Shown: one piece after another, positions 1 through 5,312 of the stretch
Numbering within the stretch: position 1 is the stretch's first letter
Layout of the letters: the number at the start of each line of letters is the position of its first letter
Source of the DNA: Actinomycetota bacterium
GTDB taxonomy: Bacteria > Actinomycetota > Actinomycetes > Mycobacteriales > Micromonosporaceae
Length of the DNA stretch: 6,076 nucleotides
Reading direction: 5' to 3'
Assembly: GCA_005885115.1 (NCBI GenBank)
Contig: VAXX01000229.1
Coordinates: forward strand, 1-6,076
Notes under the pieces: model-generated
The model's database searches: none
What the model was told of the DNA's origin: nothing
Seen by the model: only the letters and a program-made list of their open reading frames with translations
Position numbers and translations under genes: made by a program

Positions 1-989
1 TCCTCCAGCGCGCCCTTCGCGGCCGGCGCCCGCCGCGCCTGCAACCGCAGCAGCGCGGCCACGGTCTGCAGGTTGTTCTTCACCCGGTGGTGGATCTCCC
101 GGATCGTCGCGTCCTTGGTGATCAGGGCGCGGTCCCGGCGGCGTACCTCGGTGATGTCCCGGACCAGCACCAGCGCGCCGATCGGCACGGCGGCCGGCAT
201 CAGCGGCAGCGCCCGCATGAGCACCGAGGCGCCCCGGGCGTCGATCTCCTTGCGCCCCGGCGCCTCCCCGCGCAGCGCGGCCAGGATCCGACCGCCGGCA
301 TCGGTGCCCTCCAGCGGGTCGTCGGCCAGGCGGGTGCTCAGCGCGGCGAGATCCTCGCCCACCAGGTAGGCCGGCCACCCCAGCCGGCGGTACGCGGACT
401 GGGCGTTGGGGCTGGCGTAGGTCACCTTGCCACCGGCGTCGAGGCGGATCAGCCCGTCGCCGACCCGGGGCGCGCTGGTCGTCTCGCCCGGGTGGCGCGG
501 CGGCGGGAACATCCCGTCGGTCACCATCTGGGCCAGGTCGTCGGCGGTGGTCAGGTAGTTGAGCTCAAGCTGGCTGGGGGTACGCGCGGTGGTCAGGTTG
601 GTGTCCCGACCGACCACCGCGATCACCTCGGTGCGGTCGCGTCGGCGTACCGGGATGGCCTCGTGCCGGGCCGGGGTGTCGCCGTACCAGACCGGGTCAC
701 CCTCCCGCCAGATCCGGCCCTGGGTCCGGGCGATGTGCAGGTGCGCCACCTCGGCACCGCCGGACACCTTGCCGACCTGGTCGTCCTGGTACGCGGTCGG
801 GGCCGTGGTCGGGCGTACCTGGGCCACGCACACGTACTCGTCGCCGGGCCCCACCGGTACCCACATCAACAGGTCGGCGAAGGACAGGTCGGAGATCAGC
901 TGCCATTCCCCGGCGAGCCGGTGCAGGTGCTCGACGTCGGCGGGCGCGAAGGAGGTGTGCTCCTCGACCAGATCACGCAGCGTGGACAC
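1..989 (-). CDS. pdtaS: PdtaS-type sensor histidine kinase (C-terminus cut by window edge)
   Basis: Cytosolic two-component sensor kinase. In mycobacteria PdtaS phosphorylates PdtaR, an ANTAR-domain response regulator that binds RNA and acts by antitermination. About 329 residues are visible. Residues 1-150 form the GAF-like N-terminal domain (opening VSTLRDLVEEHT, then EWQLISDLSFADLLMWVP). A linker with MFPPPR follows, then a PAS-like domain (about 165-285) ending VLVRDITEVRRRD. The HisKA_2 phosphoacceptor box EIHHRVKNNLQTV comes next, with its histidine pair at residues 300-301. The ATPase domain lies beyond position 1. No membrane segment is visible. The start is GTG at 989, with GGAGG nine bases upstream; the ATG at 1006 in the same frame hits TAG after two codons. 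The gene is divergent from the lipoprotein gene, with a 52-bp gap. Family assignment is strong; signal and partner are inferred from the family. Confidence 0.93.
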   Translation of the reverse strand, partial: MSTLRDLVEEHTSFAPADVEHLHRLAGEWQLISDLSFADLLMWVPVGPGDEYVCVAQVRPTTAPTAYQDDQVGKVSGGAEVAHLHIARTQGRIWREGDPVWYGDTPARHEAIPVRRRDRTEVIAVVGRDTNLTTARTPSQLELNYLTTADDLAQMVTDGMFPPPRHPGETTSAPRVGDGLIRLDAGGKVTYASPNAQSAYRRLGWPAYLVGEDLAALSTRLADDPLEGTDAGGRILAALRGEAPGRKEIDARGASVLMRALPLMPAAVPIGALVLVRDITEVRRRDRALITKDATIREIHHRVKNNLQTVAALLRLQARRAPAAKGALE

Positions 990-1028
990 GGCACCTAGCC
1001 TCCCATGTGGACCCGGCCGGGCGCGGGG

Positions 1029-1034
1029 TAGCGT
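1029..1034 (+). promoter_or_regulatory. -10 element of a probable leaderless promoter for the lipoprotein gene
   Basis: TAGCGT fits the actinobacterial TANNNT -10 pattern and ends seven bases before the GTG at 1042, so transcription would begin at or next to the start codon. No good Shine-Dalgarno sequence precedes that GTG, as expected for a leaderless mRNA. The -35 region is weak (TGTGGA near 1006). Inferred from pattern only. Confidence 0.45.
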
Positions 1035-1041
1035 GCGTCAC

Positions 1042-1482
1042 GTGTTCCGACGCGCCGGCTGGCTCCTCGCGCTCGTGCTACTCGTCGCCGGGTTGGGCGG
1101 GTGCGGCTGGCTGGCCGCCTCCGGGGTCAGCCACCACAAGCCGGACGCCTTCGTCCTGCGCGGACGGGTCACGGTGCCGGTACCGGCCGGCGACTCCCGC
1201 CCGGACGGTGCCGCGTGTGCGGCGTCGGATCCGGCGGTCGTCGCCGGTACGCCGATCCGGGTGACCGGGCCGGACGGGCACCTGCTCGCGACCGGGTACC
1301 TCGGTGACGGGGTGATCTCCCGGACCGGTACCGCCGCCAGTTGCGACTTCCCGTTCCAACTCGCCGGCGTACCGGGCGGGGTGGACAGTTACGACATCGC
1401 GGTCGGTACCCGGGCGCCGCACCGCTTCCCGGCCAAGGACCTGCGGGAGAACGCCGACGCGGTGATCCCGGTCAACGGGTGA
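1042..1482 (+). CDS. Small secreted lipoprotein of unknown function
   Basis: A 146-residue protein with an N-terminal lipoprotein signal: FRRAGW supplies the positive end, a hydrophobic LLALVLLVAGL segment follows, and the lipobox is L18-G19-G20-C21, so Cys21 should be lipidated and the protein held on the outer face of the membrane. The mature part (about 37-146) looks like a small beta-sandwich, with VLRGRVTVPVP, GTPIRVTGPDGHLLATGYL and a VPGGVDSYDIAVG turn. Two cysteines, C59 and C101, could form a disulfide. The pattern resembles uncharacterised actinobacterial lipoproteins; no function can be assigned. GTG 1042 is preferred because the -10-like TAGCGT sits seven bases upstream; GTG 1033 would add three residues but overlaps that element. 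The 3' end overlaps the SIS gene tail-to-tail by 11 bp. Confidence 0.8.
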   Translation: MFRRAGWLLALVLLVAGLGGCGWLAASGVSHHKPDAFVLRGRVTVPVPAGDSRPDGAACAASDPAVVAGTPIRVTGPDGHLLATGYLGDGVISRTGTAASCDFPFQLAGVPGGVDSYDIAVGTRAPHRFPAKDLRENADAVIPVNG

Positions 1483-2527
1483 CGGTCACCTTCTTCAAGC
1501 CCCGGGGGGCGTCCGGGTCCTCGCCCCGGGCCAGCGCCAGTTCGAGCGCGAGCCGTTGCAGCGGAAGGATGTCCAGCAGCGGGGCGTACCGTTCGTCCAC
1601 CGCCGGGGTGGCGATCCGCGCCGTGGCACCCGCCACGTCGGAGGGTCCGATGGTCACGACGTCGGCGCGGCGCTCACCGAGCCGGGCCACCACCTCCCGC
1701 ATCGCCTCCCCGCCCGGGCCGTCGCCGACGACGGCGAGCACCGGGATGTCCGGGTCGGTCATCGCGAGCGGACCGTGCAGCAGGTCGGCGCCGGAGAAGG
1801 CGAGCGCGGCCAGGTACGAGGTCTCCATGAGCTTGAGCGCGGTCTCCCGGGCGGTCGGGTACGCGTACCCCCGGCCGGTCGTCACCACCCGCGCGGCGAA
1901 CCGGTAGCGCGGGGCCAGCTCCCCCGGGGTCGGGTCGTCCAGCACCTTCGCGGCCAGGCCCGGCAGCTCCGCCAGGGCCAGCCGCTCGTCCCCGGACAGC
2001 TTGCCGTTGCCCGCGCGTACCCCCTCGATGAGCAGCAGCAGCGCCAGCAGCTCCGCCGTGTACGTCTTGGTCGCGGCCACCGCCCGCTCGTGCCCGGCGG
2101 CGACGTCGACGTGCAGCTCGGCGGCCTCGGCCAGTGGCGAGCCGGGATTGTTGGTGACCGCGAGGGTGTGCGCCCCGGACTCGCGCGCCGCCTTCATCAC
2201 CTCGACGAGGTCGGCCGAGCCGCCGCTCTGCGAGACGCCGACGACCAGCGCACCGGCCAGGTCGGGCCGGGCCCCGTACAGCGTCACGGCCGACGGGCTG
2301 GCCAGCCCGGCCGGGATGCCCAGGCGGATCTCGGTGAGGTAGGCCGCGTAGAGAGCGGCGTGGTCGGAGGTACCCCGGGCGGTGAAGACCACGTGTCGCG
2401 GCCGCCAGTCGGCGATCCGCGCGGCCACCTTCGCGATGGCGCCGGCGCGCTTGGCGGTGAGCAGCCGCTCGTAGCCGTCGGGCTGTTCCGCGATGTCCGC
2501 CGCCATCCCTGTGCCGCGCTCGGCCAC
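1472..2527 (-). CDS. Double-SIS sugar-phosphate isomerase/deaminase (GlmS isomerase-like, NagB-II type)
   Basis: A 351-residue protein with two SIS domains (about 40-165 and 195-330), equivalent to the isomerase half of glucosamine-6-phosphate synthase without the glutaminase half. Sugar-phosphate motifs in domain 1 are ARGTSDHA (50-57), SQSGGSAD (99-106) and GHERAVAATKTYT (145-157). Domain 2 has GRGYAYP (218-224), ALKLMET (230-236) and LLHGPLAM. Aligned by eye to E. coli GlmS, the key residues remain: K232 (K485), E235 (E488), H251 (H504), R342 (R599) and K346 (K603), the last two in the tail PRGLKKVTVT. With no ammonia-producing domain, the likely reaction is glucosamine-6-phosphate deamination to fructose-6-phosphate, or a related amino-sugar or fructosamine-phosphate conversion. 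GTG 2527 has GGAGG six bases upstream; the ATG at codon 8 lacks good spacing. It is separated from the upstream efflux gene by a terminator, so it is probably its own transcript. Confidence 0.88.
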   Translation of the reverse strand: MAERGTGMAADIAEQPDGYERLLTAKRAGAIAKVAARIADWRPRHVVFTARGTSDHAALYAAYLTEIRLGIPAGLASPSAVTLYGARPDLAGALVVGVSQSGGSADLVEVMKAARESGAHTLAVTNNPGSPLAEAAELHVDVAAGHERAVAATKTYTAELLALLLLIEGVRAGNGKLSGDERLALAELPGLAAKVLDDPTPGELAPRYRFAARVVTTGRGYAYPTARETALKLMETSYLAALAFSGADLLHGPLAMTDPDIPVLAVVGDGPGGEAMREVVARLGERRADVVTIGPSDVAGATARIATPAVDERYAPLLDILPLQRLALELALARGEDPDAPRGLKKVTVTR

Positions 2528-2575
2528 GGCCCGCCTCCGATCGTTCTCTGCGCGGTTCTCGCGCGCTCCGTGCGC

Positions 2576-2605
2576 ATTATTGCACGTTTCAAAGATCGAT
2601 CACAA
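2576..2605 (-). promoter_or_regulatory. Candidate promoter and operator of the SIS gene
   Basis: On the minus strand TTGTGA (2605-2600) and AATAAT (2581-2576) are 18 bases apart and resemble -35 and -10 elements, about 50 bases ahead of the GTG at 2527. This is the most AT-rich stretch between the SIS and efflux genes. A short inverted repeat, CGTGC at 2569-2573 and GCACG at 2582-2586, straddles the -10 and could be an operator. No regulator gene is adjacent, so the factor is unknown. Confidence 0.4.
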
Positions 2606-2623
2606 CGGTACGCGCAGCAATGC

Positions 2624-2662
2624 GCAGACCGGCCGGTGCCCCGTGGACACCGGCCGGTCTGC
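2624..2662 (-). terminator. Hairpin terminator after the efflux gene
   Basis: A perfect 15-bp inverted repeat (arms 2624-2638 and 2648-2662, nine-base loop) starts eight bases after the transporter's TAG stop. The stem is GC-rich with no T-run, as in many actinobacterial terminators. It should separate efflux-gene transcription from the SIS gene downstream. Confidence 0.75.
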
Positions 2663-2670
2663 ACCCACTC

Positions 2671-4236
2671 CTATTCGGCGGCCACCAACTGCGGTTCCGC
2701 CGGTTCGATGGACGCGGCGTCGGCCGGCGCGCGACCCCGCAGCGGTACCTGCTTGATGAACACCGCCGCGATCGGTACCAGTGCCGCGATGAACATCGCG
2801 GAGAAGAACACCGACGAGGTAGCGGTGGCGATCCCGTGCAGCAGCGCGTTGAGGATCGGCAGCGGAATGGCCTTGAGCTTGTCCGGGGACAGGCCGGCCA
2901 GCTGCCCGCCGGAGGAGACCGTCGTCGCGACCTTGGGACCGAGCCGGGACGTGAGATCGTCGGTCAGCGTCCGGTTGAAGATCGCACCGAACAGCGAGAC
3001 ACCGAACGAGCCACCGATCGACCGGAAGAACGTCGCGGCGCTACTGGCCACCCCGAGATCCTTCTGGCTGACGCTGTTCTGCGAGATCAGCATGGTGGTC
3101 TGCATGAGGAAGCCCATACCCATGCCCAGCACGACCATGAACACCGAGGTGACGAGCTTCCCGGTGGCCATCGTCAACGTGGACAGCAGCACCATGCCGG
3201 TCACCATGAACACGCCGCCAAGCACCGGGAAGGTCTTGTAGTGCCCGGTACGGGTGATCAACTGGCCGGCGACGAGCGAGGTCACCAGCATGCCCGCCAT
3301 CATCGGCAGCAGCAGCAGACCTGAGTTGGTCGCCGACGCGCCCTGGACGACCTGCTGGTACAGCGGCAGGAAGTTGATCGCGCCGAACATCGTGAAGCCG
3401 AGCAGGAAACCGACCACCGCCGTGAGCGAGAAGTTGCGGTTCCGGAACAACTGGAGGGACAGGATCGGCTCCGGGGCGCGCCGCTCGACGACGACGAACG
3501 CGACGAGCGTGACCAGTGCCAGGGCGATCAGCCCGAGGATCTGCGCGGACCGCCAGGCGTACTCGTTGCCGCCCCACGTGGTGATCAGTACCAGCGCGGT
3601 GATGCCGACCGCGAGCAGTCCGGCGCCGGTCCAGTCGATCCGGTGCTCGGTGCGGTACTTCGGCAGCTTGAGCCGGGTGGCCAGCAGGATCAGCGCGACC
3701 GCCCCGAGCGGGAGGTTGACGTAGAACGCCCAGCGCCAGCTCAGGTGGTCGGTGATGTACCCGCCGGCGAGCGGCCCGGCGACCATGGCCAGGGCCATGA
3801 TGCCGGCGAAGTAGCCCTGGTACTTGCCGCGCTCCCGGGGTGGTACCAGGTCGCCGATGATCGCCAGGACACCGACCATCAGGCCGCCGGCGCCCAGGCC
3901 CTGCAGGGCCCGGAACCCGATGAGCTGGCCCATGGTGTGCGCGGCACCGGACAGCGCCGAGCCGATGAGGAACACGACGACCGAGGTCAGGAAGATGCTC
4001 TTGCGGCCGTACAGGTCGCCGATCTTGCCCCAGAGCGGTGTGGAGACCGTGGTGCCGAGGACGTACGCGGTGACCACCCAGGACAGGTGGGACAGCCCGT
4101 GCAGGTCGCCGACGATCCGCGGCATGGCGGTACTGACGATCATGTTGTCGAGCATGGCGAGCATCATCGCGAGCATCAGCGCAGGCAGGACTGCGAGGAC
4201 CTCGCGCCGGGTTGCCACGGGTTGGGTTTCGGACAC
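2671..4236 (-). CDS. MFS drug efflux transporter, DHA2 (EmrB/QacA) family, 14 membrane segments
   Basis: A 521-residue inner-membrane proton/drug antiporter of the major facilitator superfamily. Helix 1 carries LDNMIVSTAMPRIVGDL with acidic D30, the DHA2 motif D1. Motif A, GKIGDLYGRK, is at 70-79 in the loop between helices 2 and 3. Motif B has R109 in FRALQGLGAGG. Motif C with its extension, GPLAGGYITDHLSWRWAF, is at 154-171. RIDWTGAGLL near 199 leads into the two extra central helices that distinguish 14-helix DHA2 from 12-helix pumps. A long polar stretch after FNRTLTDDL precedes the last helix, as in EmrB-like proteins. Length is normal. GTG 4236 is preceded by GGGGGAG six bases upstream. 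It is transcribed divergently from a tetR gene across an operator-rich gap, so repression relieved by a substrate is the expected control. The substrate cannot be read from sequence. Confidence 0.94.
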   Translation of the reverse strand: MSETQPVATRREVLAVLPALMLAMMLAMLDNMIVSTAMPRIVGDLHGLSHLSWVVTAYVLGTTVSTPLWGKIGDLYGRKSIFLTSVVVFLIGSALSGAAHTMGQLIGFRALQGLGAGGLMVGVLAIIGDLVPPRERGKYQGYFAGIMALAMVAGPLAGGYITDHLSWRWAFYVNLPLGAVALILLATRLKLPKYRTEHRIDWTGAGLLAVGITALVLITTWGGNEYAWRSAQILGLIALALVTLVAFVVVERRAPEPILSLQLFRNRNFSLTAVVGFLLGFTMFGAINFLPLYQQVVQGASATNSGLLLLPMMAGMLVTSLVAGQLITRTGHYKTFPVLGGVFMVTGMVLLSTLTMATGKLVTSVFMVVLGMGMGFLMQTTMLISQNSVSQKDLGVASSAATFFRSIGGSFGVSLFGAIFNRTLTDDLTSRLGPKVATTVSSGGQLAGLSPDKLKAIPLPILNALLHGIATATSSVFFSAMFIAALVPIAAVFIKQVPLRGRAPADAASIEPAEPQLVAAE

Positions 4237-4270
4237 AGTACGCTCCCCCGGGATTCGGTTGGATGTTGCT

Positions 4271-4290
4271 TACTTGCCGACCGGCTAGCA
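4271..4290. promoter_or_regulatory. TetR operator copy 1
   Basis: TACTTGCCGACCGGCTAGCA is an imperfect palindrome (7 of 10 pairs) centred at 4280.5. It matches the minus-strand reading of the copy at 4318-4337 at 17 of 20 positions. It lies within the leader of the efflux transcript. Binding by the adjacent TetR protein is inferred from position and symmetry. Confidence 0.6.
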
Positions 4291-4294
4291 AAGC

Positions 4295-4314
4295 TACCAG
4301 CCGTACGGTAAGCT
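4295..4314. promoter_or_regulatory. Possible weaker third TetR operator copy
   Basis: This segment matches the plus-strand reading of the 4318-4337 site at about 13 of 20 positions and has the perfect 8-bp palindrome CCGTACGG (4301-4308) at its core. Its centre (4304.5) is 24 and 23 bp from the other two centres, so three sites would be almost evenly spaced. It overlaps the proposed efflux -10. Weak as a stand-alone palindrome. Confidence 0.35.
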
Positions 4315-4334
4315 ACGTACTAGCCGGCCGTCAA
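4305..4334 (-). promoter_or_regulatory. Candidate promoter of the efflux gene
   Basis: On the minus strand TTGACG (4334-4329) and TACCGT (4310-4305) are 18 bases apart and fit the actinobacterial housekeeping pattern TTGAC/TANNNT. The predicted transcript would begin near 4298, leaving a leader of about 60 bases before GTG 4236. Both hexamers lie inside proposed operator copies. A matching plus-strand promoter for tetR could not be fixed; TTGCCG at 4274-4279 is a possible -35 with no well-spaced -10. Confidence 0.5.
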
Positions 4335-4337
4335 GTA
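4318..4337. promoter_or_regulatory. TetR operator copy 2
   Basis: TACTAGCCGGCCGTCAAGTA pairs with itself at 8 of 10 positions, centre 4327.5. It contains the TTGACG -35 of the proposed efflux promoter, so a bound repressor would block RNA polymerase there. It lies 29 bases ahead of the tetR start, which would also allow autoregulation. It is the best palindrome in the divergent gap. Confidence 0.65.
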
Positions 4338-4366
4338 AGTTTGTGTGAAGGGGTATGAGGTCACCG

Positions 4367-5158
4367 ATGCGCGAGGACACCCGGTCCCGGATCCAGGAGG
4401 TGGCCCTGGAGTTGTTCACCGAACAGGGGTACGAGGCGACCTCGCTCCGGGAGATCGCCGAGCGGCTCGGGGTGACCAAGGCCGCCCTCTACTACCACTT
4501 CAAGACCAAGGACGACATCGTCGCCAGCTTCATGGCCGACCGTACGGCCGCGTTGAGCCGGCTCATCGAGTGGGCCCGGGAGCAGCCACGTACCCAGGAA
4601 ACCCGCCGTGAGCTGCTGCGCCGCTACGGTGACGTGCTCTCGGCCAGCAGCCACCACAAGGTCATGCGGTTTCTGGAGCGCAACCAGACCGCGCTGCGCC
4701 AGCACCCCAAGAGCGAGCTCATGCGCGAGGTGATGATCTCGTTGGCGGAGCTGCTCAGCGAGCGGGGCGACCCGCTGCAGATCCGCCTCAAGAACTCGAT
4801 GGCGCTGTTCGCGATGCACGGCGTGTGGTTCATCGCACCGCACGAGAAGTACGCCGACCAGGACCGCGCCGCGGCCGCCCTGGAGGTCGCGCTGGAGTTG
4901 ATCGAGTCGGCCGACGCCGACTCCGCGACCACCGGGATCTCCATCTTCATCGACTCGAGGATGACCAGCGTGTCACCCTCGGACACCTCGTCCCCGGCGG
5001 TGGCGACGACCTTCCACACATTCGCCACCATCTCGGCGCGGATCTCCTCCGCCATCGCCAGCCCCTCTCGTCGGCTCCGGTCGATCGTGCGATCAGTATC
5101 CAATCACGAGCGCGCACCGGACGGGACCGCGCCCACCCGCTCACCTTCCGGGGCATAG
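4367..5158 (+). CDS. TetR-family repressor of the divergent efflux pump, with an aberrant antisense-derived C-terminal tail
   Basis: DNA-binding repressor. Residues 6-50 are the TetR N-terminal domain, with the helix-turn-helix at about 26-45 (SLREIAERLGVTKAALYYHF). Residues 55-182 form a helical ligand-binding and dimerisation domain ending ALEVALELIESA, where such proteins (about 180-200 residues) normally stop. No stop is present there: the frame continues for about 80 codons over the opposite strand of the biotin-protein gene, to TAG at 5156-5158, giving 263 residues. The tail is rich in Ser, Thr, Arg and Ala and looks like no domain. ATG 4367 is preferred because GAGG sits six bases upstream and the protein then begins MREDTRSRI, close to the usual family start; ATG 4355 has an AAGGGG only one base away. 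Divergence from the efflux gene and the shared operators indicate its target. Whether the tailed protein folds and represses normally is unknown. Confidence 0.85.
   Translation: MREDTRSRIQEVALELFTEQGYEATSLREIAERLGVTKAALYYHFKTKDDIVASFMADRTAALSRLIEWAREQPRTQETRRELLRRYGDVLSASSHHKVMRFLERNQTALRQHPKSELMREVMISLAELLSERGDPLQIRLKNSMALFAMHGVWFIAPHEKYADQDRAAAALEVALELIESADADSATTGISIFIDSRMTSVSPSDTSSPAVATTFHTFATISARISSAIASPSRRLRSIVRSVSNHERAPDGTAPTRSPSGA
4624..5055 (-). pseudogene. TB7.3-type biotin/lipoyl attachment protein, C-terminal half lost
   Basis: ATG 5055 has GAGAGGGG six bases upstream. The first 46 residues match the small biotin-carrier protein TB7.3 (Rv3221c, about 71 residues): MAEEIRAEMVANV, then GDEVSEGDTLVI, then the biotinyl hairpin ESMKMEIPVVAES with K37 (codon 4947-4945) as the attachment lysine. 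The family should then repeat its half-domain with a GTV...GD pattern. Instead, from about 4918 leftward the sequence is the antisense of tetR, and none of the three minus-strand frames restores the motif. The frame stays open to 4624 and would give 143 residues, about 97 of them meaningless. Because the domain folds as two symmetric halves around the lysine hairpin, this product probably cannot fold or be biotinylated. Homologous sequence spans only about 4918-5055. The order next to rsrA and sigR fits the mycobacterial neighbourhood. A sequencing or assembly fault at the junction remains possible. Confidence 0.75.
4904..4923. repeat. Rearrangement junction with inverted and tandem repeats
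   Basis: GAGTCGGC (4904-4911) and GCCGACTC (4916-4923) form a perfect 8-bp inverted repeat around CGAC, and GCCGAC is tandemly doubled at 4910-4921. The point where TetR similarity should end and where biotin-domain similarity breaks off both fall inside this segment. It may mark a deletion by short homology or be the remnant of a terminator hairpin between two convergent genes. Confidence 0.55.
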
Positions 5159-5168
5159 GATGCCCGGG
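5148..5168. promoter_or_regulatory. Hairpin/palindrome over a -10-like element ahead of bL37
   Basis: Arms 5148-5156 and 5160-5168 pair at eight of nine positions around a three-base loop (core GGGCAT/ATGCCC). TAGGAT at 5156-5161, a TANNNT match, lies in it 37 bases before the bL37 start, so it could be an operator over that promoter. No convincing -35 is seen. The stop codon of the extended tetR frame also falls here, so it might instead act as a weak terminator for read-through. Function uncertain. Confidence 0.3.
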
Positions 5169-5198
5169 TTGATTCGCGATGTTTGCACGGAGGTCGGC

Positions 5199-5273
5199 AT
5201 GGCCAAGAAGTCCCGCAAGAAGAAGGCCCGCAAGAAGAGCGCGGCCAACCACGGCAAGCGCCCCAACAGCTGA
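5199..5273 (+). CDS. Ribosomal protein bL37-like microprotein, 24 residues
   Basis: A 24-residue, very basic protein: MAKKSRKKKARKK followed by the signature SAANHGKRPNS. The length and the ANHGKRPN ending match bL37, the extra small protein found in mycobacterial 50S subunits. It should bind rRNA in the large subunit. The start is firm: GGAGG lies at 5189-5193, five bases before ATG. It is easily missed by gene callers because of its size. The gene faces rsrA across a shared terminator and is divergent from the broken biotin-protein gene. Because the tetR frame now runs to 5158 with no clear terminator, bL37 may receive transcription from the tetR promoter as well as its own. Confidence 0.85.
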   Translation: MAKKSRKKKARKKSAANHGKRPNS

Positions 5274-5279
5274 CGTACG

Positions 5280-5311
5280 CACCGCCCCGTTCCGAGCCGA
5301 ACGGGGCGGTG
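5280..5311. terminator. Bidirectional hairpin terminator between bL37 and rsrA
   Basis: A perfect 13-bp inverted repeat (5280-5292 and 5299-5311) with a six-base loop fills the 39-bp gap between the two convergent stops. It begins six bases after the bL37 TGA and one base after the rsrA TAG, so it can end transcripts from both sides. GC-rich, with no T-run. Confidence 0.8.
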
Positions 5312-5312
5312 G

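Noticed and set aside
87..998. Long plus-strand open frame opposite pdtaS
   Set aside because: It is the antisense shadow of a clearly recognisable kinase; its translation is Gly/Arg/Val/His-rich with no domain.
2528..2670. Displaced 3' half of the biotin-protein gene
   Set aside because: No frame in this gap, or in 990-1041, shows the GTV...GD pattern of the missing half-domain, so a simple split by insertion is not supported.
1556..3241. 561-codon plus-strand open frame spanning the SIS and efflux genes
   Set aside because: It crosses a terminator, a promoter and two well-recognised minus-strand genes. High-GC sequence keeps antisense frames open.
4355..4366. Upstream ATG for TetR at 4355
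   Set aside because: The AAGGGG before it is only one base away, while ATG 4367 has GAGG at normal spacing and gives the usual TetR N-terminus.
5083..5094. GATCG-TG-CGATC palindrome between the biotin gene and bL37
   Set aside because: It is only five pairs, of a kind common in GC-rich DNA, and is not tied to a clear promoter.
5056..5198. SigR-dependent promoter (GGAAT-N18-GTT) for bL37 or the biotin gene
   Set aside because: No GGAAT with a correctly spaced GTT was found on either strand of this gap.
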